Assembly: GCF_018128065.1 (NCBI RefSeq)
Contig: NZ_CP072360.1
Location: 1,678,501-1,742,500 of the forward strand
Length of the DNA stretch: 64,000 nucleotides
Source: Prevotella melaninogenica
Lineage (GTDB): Bacteria; Bacteroidota; Bacteroidia; Bacteroidales; Bacteroidaceae
Direction: 5' to 3'
A model generated the notes under the pieces. The model did no database searches. It had not been told where the DNA came from and worked only from the letters and a program-made list of their open reading frames with translations. This document shows, one piece after another, positions 20,807 through 28,465 of the stretch. Numbering within the stretch: position 1 is the first letter of the stretch; every line of letters begins with the position of its first letter. The position numbers and the translations under genes are program-made.

Positions 20807-21408
20807 TTATGGAGGAAATTGTAATTTATGCTTATTACAAGGGGTAATTCAGGTGTAAAAGGAGTTTGGAGCAGTATAAGGAATTAATACAATAGTCTGT
20901 TGGCAGATGCTCTTCTTTGGCGCTTACCAGTAGCACACCTCGTGTTTACTGTTGGCACGGTTTGAGTTGGGCTGTAACACAAAGGAAAACGGAGACGTGA
21001 AGCAGTGGCTTGAAGATGATTAAAGCTGAAAATAAACACAGATGGTAGACGTCTCTAATCTTTTTCAACTATTTTATTAGCAGTGAACCGAATCCCAGAG
21101 TAAATTTCCTTCGTACTGGATAGCATGTCCGTTTGTGAAATAAAGCAGGCTTGAGGACGAATGGCAGCTCATGCTCGAAACGTAAGATAGAGTAGCGAAC
21201 TGTATGGAGGCGGTTTGAAAGTTGCTGTCACTCCTATCATAACAAACTACACTGTAAGTGATTTATTATAAACCTTTTACCACAAATGTTAAAAATGACA
21301 GCAACTAAAAACAAAAATAAAATAGGGGAAATAAGAATACAAAAGTCCTCTCTATGACTGCTAATTGGTGTGGCATATCTCCGAAGGCATCTCCCCTTGA
21401 TATGCCGT
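20807..21408. other. Gene-free 602-bp gap with repeat remnants
   Basis: No convincing gene on either strand. Around 20925-20975 there are pieces of the GTGTTTAC/GGCACG repeat family (seen better at 27570, 46271 and 53464), and the 85-bp TGCTGTCA element lies at 21221-21305. The 3' flank of merR copy 1 is related to that of copy 2. Confidence 0.6.
21221..21305. repeat. 85-bp TGCTGTCA element, copy 1
   Basis: Ends GTTGCTGTCA (21221-21230) and TGACAGCAAC (21296-21305) are exact complements. The interior matches copy 2 at 27759-27843 well (same length, shared CTCCTATCA and TGTAAGT). A third copy is at 46490-46575. Confidence 0.7.
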
Positions 21409-21747
21409 CTATACTAAACCGTCTAACTGTTTCTTAAGTTCTTTCAGTTGGTCACGCACAGAGAAGAGGGTTTCCATAACCTTTTGGCTCTTGTCAGCAC
21501 CGCTTCTGTTCTCCTGCAACATCTTTCGGGCAGCAGCAATCTTAAAGCCACGCACCTTGACAAGATTGTAAATAACCTTTATCTGTTCAATGTCTTTCTC
21601 CGTATATTGGCGTACACGATTGCCCGTCGTCTTAGGACGAAGGTGTGGGAACTCGGTTTCCCAGTATCTCAACAGACTCTCCGTAACGTTAATCTGCTGT
21701 GCCACTTCCTTAATAGAATAATACAGTTTGTACGGATTCTCTACCAT
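21409..21747 (-). CDS. MerR-family transcriptional regulator, copy 1
   Basis: Short MerR-type DNA-binding protein of 112 residues. The winged helix starts YYSIKEVAQQINVTESLLRY and contains RYWETEFPHLRPKT, followed by a short coiled coil (VRDQLKELKKQLDG) for dimerisation and no ligand-binding domain. It differs from copy 2 (27949-28287) at only three residues (V2A, Y6R and one E/D near the C terminus), and the DNA is about 95% identical by eye. Identity stops about 16 bases before the ATG. It lies at the 3' end of the island operon and 124 bp from the nearest lipoprotein gene. It was probably duplicated from the copy next to alaS. Confidence 0.9.
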   Translation of the reverse strand: MVENPYKLYYSIKEVAQQINVTESLLRYWETEFPHLRPKTTGNRVRQYTEKDIEQIKVIYNLVKVRGFKIAAARKMLQENRSGADKSQKVMETLFSVRDQLKELKKQLDGLV

Positions 21748-21871
21748 GTCTTAGTAACTTTTAAAAATAGCTACAGGGAAAAAGATAAGATGAGGTTGAA
21801 ATATTGACAATGCCACATAGCACTTGAGTTGATATATACCAGCCCAAGTGCCATGTATTGAATAGATACTT

Positions 21872-22402
21872 TTAATTTTCAGGTAAACCTACTTCTGGAT
21901 TGAATGTTACAGAGACTTTTTTATTCTGGGCAATATTTACCTGTCCATTATATGCAATATTAGATTCATCATATTTCATGTTTGGTCTGGCATAGTACAC
22001 TTTCAGGTTATAATTACCAGATGTCAATTTGCTAATCTTAAAATTAACGTCGTATTTGCAAATGCAATCGGCAAGTGCATCAAGTACATTATGGTACACG
22101 ACAAGGGTAATCTGATTGTTTTGATTAGCGATGTTCACATAAATATTTTTTACGGCACAGTTGGCTTTCACGTCTTCCAGCATACATTGAACTATTCCGT
22201 CTTTGCCCAGCTCCATGCTTAAAGTTGCCGGCACAATGTTGTTTTCAGCATAGGCATCGGGACGTGTCTCTGTTGGAGAGAGTGTTAACTTGCAAGTAGA
22301 ATTTGCAACATCATAAACTCTTAATGGCTCAAGAGCTACCTTCTCTGAGGAACATGCAGATAATCCACAGAAAAGGATTAGGCTGTAAAATACTTTTTTC
22401 AT
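21872..22402 (-). CDS. Small lipoprotein, unknown function (island, gene 5)
   Basis: A 176-residue protein with a type II signal and lipobox LSAC (Cys17), so it is probably anchored in the outer membrane. The rest is beta-rich with regularly spaced strands (TLSMELGKDGIVQCMLEDVK, QITLVVYHNVLDALADCICK) and no recognised domain. Four mature cysteines besides the lipid Cys are visible. It lies 84 bp downstream of a second lipoprotein gene on the same strand and is probably in the radical SAM operon. Function is not known. A surface or periplasmic partner of the sigma-fused barrel is one possibility. Confidence 0.75.
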   Translation of the reverse strand: MKKVFYSLILFCGLSACSSEKVALEPLRVYDVANSTCKLTLSPTETRPDAYAENNIVPATLSMELGKDGIVQCMLEDVKANCAVKNIYVNIANQNNQITLVVYHNVLDALADCICKYDVNFKISKLTSGNYNLKVYYARPNMKYDESNIAYNGQVNIAQNKKVSVTFNPEVGLPEN

Positions 22403-22486
22403 AATTACAAGGATTTTATATGTTGATATTTATATAAACGCAATTACAAGTTATTTCTTGCTTATATTATTACGTATTTCTGTTTA

Positions 22487-23014
22487 CTATTCAATCAACT
22501 TCCCGTGTTTTTTGAGTATTGAGAGAAACTCTCCCCATTCTGCCGCTCTTTTTTCTTTTGCTTTTTGAATGGCCTTGTTCTCTTTAACATATTGACTATT
22601 GTCCTCAATATTGCGTGGGTAACAGTCACTCAGATAAAACTTGCCAGATTCTGAAACTAATGATAAGTCTGTGAAGATTTGACTATTGAAAGATGACACA
22701 AACGTTGAGATATGGAGTAGAACCTTACCATACGAATGTATTTCTATGTTACGATAAATGGGAAAGAGCAGACTTGTCGGCTCAAAATCTTGAAAAATAA
22801 TCTCACGGGTCTGCGCGTTGAAAGACTTGATGTTGTCAAGTGTAAAGAGATAGGGGCTTGAAGCGGCTCTTGTCATTCGGGCTGTCCCTATAGCAAACAA
22901 TTCCGTTTTCGATGCTTGCACTGTGGGAGTTGAAGCAGACTCATCTTCATTGCTGCAACCAATAAACAGCAACGAGAAGATGAACGCCTGTAATACACAA
23001 AAATACCTTTTCAT
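22487..23014 (-). CDS. Small lipoprotein, unknown function (island, gene 4)
   Basis: A 175-residue protein whose signal peptide ends in the lipobox FIGC (Cys20), followed by SNEDES, typical of exported Bacteroidetes lipoproteins. The C-terminal third is charged and helical (KENKAIQKAKEKRAAEWGEF). No domain is recognised. The ATG lies 23 bp after the oxidoreductase stop, so the two are almost surely co-transcribed. Confidence 0.75.
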   Translation of the reverse strand: MKRYFCVLQAFIFSLLFIGCSNEDESASTPTVQASKTELFAIGTARMTRAASSPYLFTLDNIKSFNAQTREIIFQDFEPTSLLFPIYRNIEIHSYGKVLLHISTFVSSFNSQIFTDLSLVSESGKFYLSDCYPRNIEDNSQYVKENKAIQKAKEKRAAEWGEFLSILKKHGKLIE

Positions 23015-23037
23015 AATTTGTTGGATTTAATTAGTTA

Positions 23038-24117
23038 TTATAATATGTGGTCGTCAATTATGTTCATATACTTCTTTATTTCTGCCATTATGGAATAAAC
23101 ATGCTTAACACTTTCCAAGCAAAAGGCATGATTATCCTCGCATCTGTTTTCAACCATATCGGCAAACGCTTGAATCTCCGAGAAGAACCCTTGTGACACA
23201 ATCTGGTTATTCCCAACCGTTGGTACAAAACCATTCCTTCCGTATAGGCTGACAACGGTTGCATTATTTTGGAAGACCTTTTCCAAAGGGATTCCCCATA
23301 TAGCAGAGTGTCTTGGGGAAAAATCGAGTCTTTCCATTCTGTCCAATACATATTGTCCTTTGTCCGTACTAATACTTAATTGTTCCTGTGCATCCTGCCA
23401 AGAGTAATCTGTTGATAGTTCCAACATTCCTACTATATCTTGGTGTTCTAATATAAGGAATAAGGTCTGTCCACCATCTCTACTGAGAGTAATATCCAAA
23501 CCCTTTATCTTTGCCTCTCCAAAAAGGAATGTTACATAGTCAAGAGGATGGATGAACAGGTCAAGCAAAGTATCTCCTTCAGGGTATAATCCTGTCAGAT
23601 AGCGATAATGGTAATGCCGTTTGCCATCATCTTTCAATCGCTTTTTCAGAATTTGAGTGGCAGGGGCAAAACGTCTTTGCAGTCCGACAACGATATGCTG
23701 TGAGCCATATAGTTTGATAGTATCAGTCAAAGACATTAGTTCCCTTTCATCCTTACAGGGTGGCTTCTCTATGAACAAGGATTTACCTGCTTTTATAACT
23801 TCAGTTGCAATATGAAAATGTGAATGTGGATTAGCTGCCACGAAGACTCCTGAGATTGTATTATCAAGCAGGATATCTTGTAAAGAAGTTGTTCCTTTGA
23901 TCCCCTTGTACTTTTGAGAAATCAGATAGGCTTTCTTCTCCGAGGTACAGCAAATGTATTTCAGTGGTAGCTGAAGATACTGTATAACGGGCAGCAGGTT
24001 GTTTGCACAATGATTGCCAAACCCCACAAGAGCATACTGCTGTGTGTAGGTATATTGCAGTTCTCTCATGCTGCGTATGCGCCTATATCTGTCTATAATG
24101 TTATCTAAATATCCCAT
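23038..24117 (-). CDS. Gfo/Idh/MocA-family NAD(P)-dependent oxidoreductase (island, gene 3)
   Basis: A 359-residue cytoplasmic enzyme. An N-terminal Rossmann fold begins YALVGFGNHCANNLLPVI. The family motif EKP (Glu117-Lys118-Pro119 in GKSLFIEKPPCKDE) carries the catalytic Lys. A mixed alpha/beta substrate domain follows (GLQRRFAPATQ, then LFIHPLDYVTFLFGEAK with the usual His-x-x-Asp). Relatives oxidise or reduce sugars, inositols and sugar nucleotides. It starts 5 bp after the radical SAM stop, so the two are translationally close and probably act on one pathway. The substrate is unknown. Confidence 0.88.
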   Translation of the reverse strand: MGYLDNIIDRYRRIRSMRELQYTYTQQYALVGFGNHCANNLLPVIQYLQLPLKYICCTSEKKAYLISQKYKGIKGTTSLQDILLDNTISGVFVAANPHSHFHIATEVIKAGKSLFIEKPPCKDERELMSLTDTIKLYGSQHIVVGLQRRFAPATQILKKRLKDDGKRHYHYRYLTGLYPEGDTLLDLFIHPLDYVTFLFGEAKIKGLDITLSRDGGQTLFLILEHQDIVGMLELSTDYSWQDAQEQLSISTDKGQYVLDRMERLDFSPRHSAIWGIPLEKVFQNNATVVSLYGRNGFVPTVGNNQIVSQGFFSEIQAFADMVENRCEDNHAFCLESVKHVYSIMAEIKKYMNIIDDHIL

Positions 24118-24122
24118 TTTAG

Positions 24123-25190
24123 CTATGCTTTTATTTGCTTGAAATGTTTCTTATAGGTGGTTTGCCTATTGCTGGTCCATTGATACTTCCCATAAAACAA
24201 CTCTATCAGCCGTTTGGGGATTATTCTTTCTAAATTTCTTAACAGGATAATGTCATATTTTCGATGATAGTTGATCCAGCATTGATTGCATTCTTTGGAG
24301 TACTGACATTGAATTTTGCACGTATTCCTTGAATTGAATATCTCATCAAGCGTATTCTTATGAATATTACCCAAGGTTACATCTAAATTCTGGCACAAGG
24401 GAACGTCTCCATTAGAATGGATGACCAATTCACTGAAAATACTATGACACCGCAGTCTCAGTCTGTTATTTTTCCACTCGTCATACAAAGCTACAAAGTC
24501 AAAGTTCTCATATGTTTGATGTATGGAAGAGGGTATCTGGCTGATGAAATCAGCATCATTGGATTCCATTAAATCTTTGGTTGTGTCAAAGAATGACATT
24601 GTGCTGTAAATGCCAATACGTACATCAATGTTATATTGTTTGGCACAATCTATGACATGCCTCATATCCTCAAACGAGTTCCATGGAGAAAGACAGAACA
24701 TTAGGGAGATAGGCACGATGTCTTTACATGTTTCTATAACCTTAATCACCTTGTCATATCCATCTCTCCCACGCATATAGCGATAGGTTTCTCTATTGCC
24801 ATCAAGTGATATATATAGATGTTTGGGATGATGATTCTTTACGGAAGAAATTATCTTGTTCACTGCAAGGCAGTTGGACAGCAATGTATAGTTTGGGTGG
24901 TTAGTATCAAACCATCCTAATATCTTGTCTGCTTCGGGATGGAGGACAAACTCACCTCCTTCCAAGCCGACCATCGTGCGTTTAGTTACACATTTGCTGT
25001 TCATTATTTTGATGATGTCATCTAAGCTGAGATTTTCTATAGGTTTCTTCCAAATGGAACAGTGCTTGCAACGAGACTGACAGCTTGTTGTGGAATATAT
25101 CATCAGGGATGTGAGTTCCTTGTGCTGTCTGCGTACTACATTGTTGACAAATACAATTCCATTGTGGATGTAGTCATAAATACTGTACAT
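24123..25190 (-). CDS. Radical SAM / SPASM domain protein (island, gene 2)
   Basis: A 355-residue enzyme. The 4Fe-4S site is CQSRCKHC (Cys37, Cys41, Cys44; CxxxCxxC) with SAM-binding strands after it (GLEGGEFVLHPE in place of GGGEP). A C-terminal SPASM-type cluster region has NGDVPLCQNLDVTLGNIHK, then CKIQCQYSKECNQC, which can hold one or two extra clusters. SPASM enzymes modify peptides, proteins or carbohydrates. No precursor peptide is seen in the operon, and with the Gfo/Idh neighbour a sugar or small-molecule substrate is as likely as a RiPP. Upstream lies the promoter motif shared with the sigma gene. Confidence 0.88.
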   Translation of the reverse strand: MYSIYDYIHNGIVFVNNVVRRQHKELTSLMIYSTTSCQSRCKHCSIWKKPIENLSLDDIIKIMNSKCVTKRTMVGLEGGEFVLHPEADKILGWFDTNHPNYTLLSNCLAVNKIISSVKNHHPKHLYISLDGNRETYRYMRGRDGYDKVIKVIETCKDIVPISLMFCLSPWNSFEDMRHVIDCAKQYNIDVRIGIYSTMSFFDTTKDLMESNDADFISQIPSSIHQTYENFDFVALYDEWKNNRLRLRCHSIFSELVIHSNGDVPLCQNLDVTLGNIHKNTLDEIFNSRNTCKIQCQYSKECNQCWINYHRKYDIILLRNLERIIPKRLIELFYGKYQWTSNRQTTYKKHFKQIKA

Positions 25191-25220
25191 TCTTTCTTTT
25201 GAGTTTTGTCTTTTATTGTT

Positions 25221-25250
25221 AAGAGTAGAAAACTACTAAAAGACTGCACT
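25221..25250 (-). promoter_or_regulatory. Putative sigma-dependent promoter of the radical SAM operon
   Basis: On the minus strand AGTGCAGTCTTTTAG (25236-25250), 9 nt, ACTCTT (25221-25226). The same two boxes with the same spacing occur before the sigma gene at 27027-27056. It lies 30 bp before the radical SAM ATG. Confidence 0.65.
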
Positions 25251-25285
25251 GTATTCATGACTTTTCATTTACTCATTATCTCCAT

Positions 25286-26983
25286 TTACCAAGTAAGCCG
25301 CAATCCGAATGGTACTGTTATGATGAACGGATGCTCTGTGCGGTAGGTTTCAAGGCCGCTGCCATTCCCGAAGTAATAGAACATATTAGGTTCTAAATAC
25401 AGACTGAAAGGCTTGAATAGCCTATACTGAACACCGATACCTAAGTTCACAGACCATTGATAACGTGGCTTGATGTCACCCTTTAACGTGTAGGACGAGT
25501 CAGACGTTATGATATACTTCTTATCAAGTGAACTGTGAACTGGCATCTCGAATGTCACTCCACCGGTCGTATAGGCATTGAATCGTCCCTTGCTCCATAT
25601 ACGATAGGTCAATCGCAATGGTATGCCCACATAATCAATCTTCTGGGTCTTCAACAAGGTCGCACCATGAAACTCACTCTCAAAATCAGACTTCATTCTT
25701 GTGTAAGTCAATCCCGTGCCAAAAGTCCAATGGGAACTTAGTTGCTTGTTGAGCGACAAACTAAAGGTTTTGGGGCGGTAGTGGTGCGCCTTCTCACCTA
25801 AGGAAGCGTTGCCTTCTGTTGCATTATTCAGTGCTATCCATGACATTTTTGCCCTCTCGACAGAATCCATCAGTGCATTGTTCCGAACTAAATAATTTAC
25901 ATAATCATCCCATGTATATAATTTGGCCGCAGCCCCACCATTAGCGTAATCTACTACTGATAGGTAGTTCAAATTGGACATGGCTCCATTTGCACCGGCA
26001 TTAGATGAATAACCCAAATTGAATGTCCACGGATACTTCTTCTTATTGCAGACATTGAAGTTCTTTCTTTCATTCAATGCTATCATCTTATCTTGTGGTG
26101 TCTGTGGAATGCAGTATAAAGAATCGTTTGTTCCGATACCTATAGCCAAATGTTTTTGCAGGGAATCCACATTAAAGGGTAATGCTCGTTGTTCCGTTAT
26201 AGCACTGTCTGTTGATACTTGCAAAGCAATATTTCCTTCAGGGACAATCGCACCGGCAGAACCTCTTCCTGCATTACCAGAGATACTTGGCGAGGTAGAA
26301 TATCTTGACTTTTCTTTCTTCAGAGCTCCTAATCCTTTTTGCACATATTTTGATCGACTCTTATGAGTGTTTGTAGCAGTAGGTTCGTTATCGGAAGTCT
26401 CAACAGTTTTATCTCTCGTAGCGATATATATATAAACTGGTATAAGAATTGGAAGCAAGAAGAGCATCCAATAGTTAATCAACATTGCACGCAATGTTTT
26501 CTTTGCCCTGAACAACTGGGAAGAAGAACTGTGCGGATTGATGCCGAGCTGTTCTCCTATCTCCTTGTGGGAAAGACCTTCTAAGACTGAGAGCTTGAAA
26601 ACTTCACGATTCCCTTCTGGTAAGGACTCTATTGCTGACAATAATAGTCCGAACTCTATCTTTTTCTGTTCCTCACATGCTGCTTCCTGAATTTCTATAT
26701 TCAAGCAAGATAAGGGGGTATGGCTTCTTTTTTCTGTGTTTTGGATATATTTTAAGGATAGATTCCTTACGATTGTTATCATCCAACCTTCCAATTTTGA
26801 TTCATCTTTCAAATCTTGGATAGACATGAAGATTATAATAAATGCATCATGCAAAATATCGTGAGCTGAATTATCATCTTTTACATAATGCCGACATACG
26901 CCTAAAAGTCTATTAGCGTATGTCGTATAGAGTTCTCCGAGGGCTTCCTTATCCCCATTTTTGCAAGCGTCAATCTGTATCAT
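25286..26983 (-). CDS. ECF sigma factor fused to inner-membrane helix and outer-membrane beta-barrel (island, gene 1)
   Basis: A 565-residue fusion. Residues 1-80 are sigma region 2 (LYTTYANRLLGVCRHYVKDD, HDILHDAFIIIFMS, LEGWMITIVRNLSLKYI). Residues 110-166 are region 4 with the helix-turn-helix GLSHKEIGEQLGINPHSSSS. One hydrophobic segment follows (about 171-188, LFLLPILIPVYIYIA), flanked by Arg and Lys. A polar, low-complexity linker of about 125 residues could cross the periplasm. From about 318 to the end there are alternating amphipathic strands of an eight-stranded-type barrel, ending in FGLRLTW with a terminal aromatic. The chain could therefore touch DNA, span the inner membrane and sit in the outer membrane. 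ECF factors normally end near 170-190 residues. No anti-sigma gene is adjacent. Confidence 0.85.
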   Translation of the reverse strand: MIQIDACKNGDKEALGELYTTYANRLLGVCRHYVKDDNSAHDILHDAFIIIFMSIQDLKDESKLEGWMITIVRNLSLKYIQNTEKRSHTPLSCLNIEIQEAACEEQKKIEFGLLLSAIESLPEGNREVFKLSVLEGLSHKEIGEQLGINPHSSSSQLFRAKKTLRAMLINYWMLFLLPILIPVYIYIATRDKTVETSDNEPTATNTHKSRSKYVQKGLGALKKEKSRYSTSPSISGNAGRGSAGAIVPEGNIALQVSTDSAITEQRALPFNVDSLQKHLAIGIGTNDSLYCIPQTPQDKMIALNERKNFNVCNKKKYPWTFNLGYSSNAGANGAMSNLNYLSVVDYANGGAAAKLYTWDDYVNYLVRNNALMDSVERAKMSWIALNNATEGNASLGEKAHHYRPKTFSLSLNKQLSSHWTFGTGLTYTRMKSDFESEFHGATLLKTQKIDYVGIPLRLTYRIWSKGRFNAYTTGGVTFEMPVHSSLDKKYIITSDSSYTLKGDIKPRYQWSVNLGIGVQYRLFKPFSLYLEPNMFYYFGNGSGLETYRTEHPFIITVPFGLRLTW

Positions 26984-27026
26984 ATTATTTTAAGCAAAGG
27001 AACATCTCCTTTATTTAATATTTAAA

Positions 27027-27056
27027 AAGAGTCTATTTGCTCTAAAAGACTGCACT
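27027..27056 (-). promoter_or_regulatory. Putative autoregulated promoter of the sigma-barrel gene
   Basis: On the minus strand AGTGCAGTCTTTTAG (27042-27056), 9 nt, ACTCTT (27027-27032), 43 bp before the ATG. Both boxes and the gap are identical in layout to 25221-25250, while the 9-nt spacers differ. That is what is expected of a -35/-10 pair read by one sigma factor. Confidence 0.65.
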
Positions 27057-27569
27057 TATTTTTATAGATTTTCTTTATTTTAACTTTTGATAACTTTAAA
27101 AGGAACATACAGACATATTATGCTACTTCGAAAATCACCTTACAAAGGTACGAATATAATAACAAATATGCTTTTATTGAAAGATTATAAAAAGCAATAG
27201 TCCGTTTAATTTTGTGATTTGCGAATCTTTCGTCCCTAAGCCAACAGGAATTGTGACAGAAAGAAAACATGGCAGGTCTCTGAAAAAGAGATGATTTGGT
27301 AACCAAATGTAACATAATAAAATCGGCTATCTCATTGATATTCAGCAAGCTTATAGATGTAAAAAAACAATAAAGTTTATGCTGATAACCAACTTGATTA
27401 GCCGATATATGAGGCTCTGCAAAGCAGCTTTATCTTCATTACTTTAACAAAGTAAACTACTGTGTCGTAATAATTTGTAAACAAGAAAGTAAAGATTTTA
27501 GAAGTAATAGAAGCTTGACGGAGTGAAACTTATTATGGCAAGAGTTTGTCCAGAGTGTTCCGTACTTTG

Positions 27570-27630
27570 GTGTTTATGGTTAGCACGTCTTGTGCTCAGT
27601 ATTAGCACGAGGCGTGCTAACCGTAAACAC
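27570..27630. repeat. Long hairpin of the GTGTTTAC/AGCACG repeat family
   Basis: Arms 27571-27596 (TGTTTATGGTTAGCACGTCT...) and 27604-27629 pair at 23 of 26 positions around CAGTATT. The ends GTGTTTA/TAAACAC match the repeats at 46300 and 53464. Confidence 0.6.
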
Positions 27631-27758
27631 AATGTGTGATAATAGTTGTAAGTCACATAAAAAAGGACTTGTAAAAGCAAGATAATAGGCAGAAAACGGA
27701 TACTATTCAGCCTTGCTGTGTAAGACCGAGTGTGAAGTAGTATATATACAATCTGAAA

Positions 27759-27843
27759 GTTGCTGTCACTCCTATCACAACAAATTATGCTGTAAGTAAT
27801 TAGTTATGAGTGCTTTGCTAAAAGTGTTAAAACTGACAGCAAC
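27759..27843. repeat. 85-bp TGCTGTCA element, copy 2
   Basis: GTTGCTGTCA (27759-27768) and TGACAGCAAC (27834-27843) bound an element of exactly the length of copy 1 (21221-21305), 105 bp after the stop of merR copy 2. Confidence 0.7.
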
Positions 27844-27948
27844 TGAAAACAAAAATAAAACAGGGGAAATAAGGAAACGAAAACGTTCACGATAAATATA
27901 AAGAATAGTATGCGTTTTCTGTCGTCTTATCCTCGCTGCTAATAAGCC

Positions 27949-28287
27949 TTATACCAATCCGTCTAATTGTTTCTTAAGATCTTTCAGCTGATCACGCACA
28001 GAGAAGAGGGTTTCCATAACCTTTTGGCTCTTGTCAGCACCACTACGATTCTCCTGCAACATCTTGCGGGCAGCAGCAATCTTAAAGCCACGCACCTTGA
28101 CAAGATTGTAAATAACCTTTATCTGTTCAATGTCTTTCTCCGTATATTGACGTACACGATTGCCCGTCGTCTTAGGACGAAGGTGTGGGAACTCGGTTTC
28201 CCAATATCTCAACAGACTCTCCGTAACGTTAATCTGCTGTGCCACTTCCTTGATAGAATAATACAGTTTGCGCGGATTCTCTGCCAT
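27949..28287 (-). CDS. MerR-family transcriptional regulator, copy 2 (probable original)
   Basis: 112-residue MerR-type regulator with the same winged helix (KEVAQQINVTESLLRYWETE) and C-terminal coiled coil as copy 1. It stands divergent to alaS with a 178-bp gap, which suggests this is the native position. The target is unknown. MerR proteins of this length without an effector domain often respond through partner proteins or act as simple repressors. Confidence 0.9.
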   Translation of the reverse strand: MAENPRKLYYSIKEVAQQINVTESLLRYWETEFPHLRPKTTGNRVRQYTEKDIEQIKVIYNLVKVRGFKIAAARKMLQENRSGADKSQKVMETLFSVRDQLKDLKKQLDGLV

Positions 28288-28390
28288 GTCTTAGTAACTT
28301 TTATATCAATTATTTACACAAAGTTGGTGCTGATTGCGAAGACTATGTCCACCTCTAAAAGAAGTTTTTACGTATTCAGCAGTCTAATTG

Positions 28391-28422
28391 TTTGCAAAAA
28401 TACTCAAAAGTCAGTATCTTTG
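28391..28422 (+). promoter_or_regulatory. Promoter of alaS
   Basis: TTTG (28391-28394), 20 nt, TATCTTTG (28415-28422), 43 bp before the alaS start; a good Bacteroidetes consensus. Confidence 0.75.
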
Positions 28423-28465
28423 CAACACTTTTAGGTAGAAAAATTGAATTTTAAAAAAAATAAAG

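Larger units (their letters stand above)
26984..27948. other. 965-bp gene-free region between sigma-barrel gene and merR copy 2
   Basis: No supported gene. It holds the shared promoter motif (27027-27056), a long hairpin (27570-27630) and the 85-bp TGCTGTCA element (27759-27843). The part next to merR resembles the 3' flank of merR copy 1. Confidence 0.6.

Noticed and set aside
27118..27680. Short minus-strand frames between the sigma gene and merR copy 2
   Set aside because: They cross the hairpin repeat and have no family character or start context.
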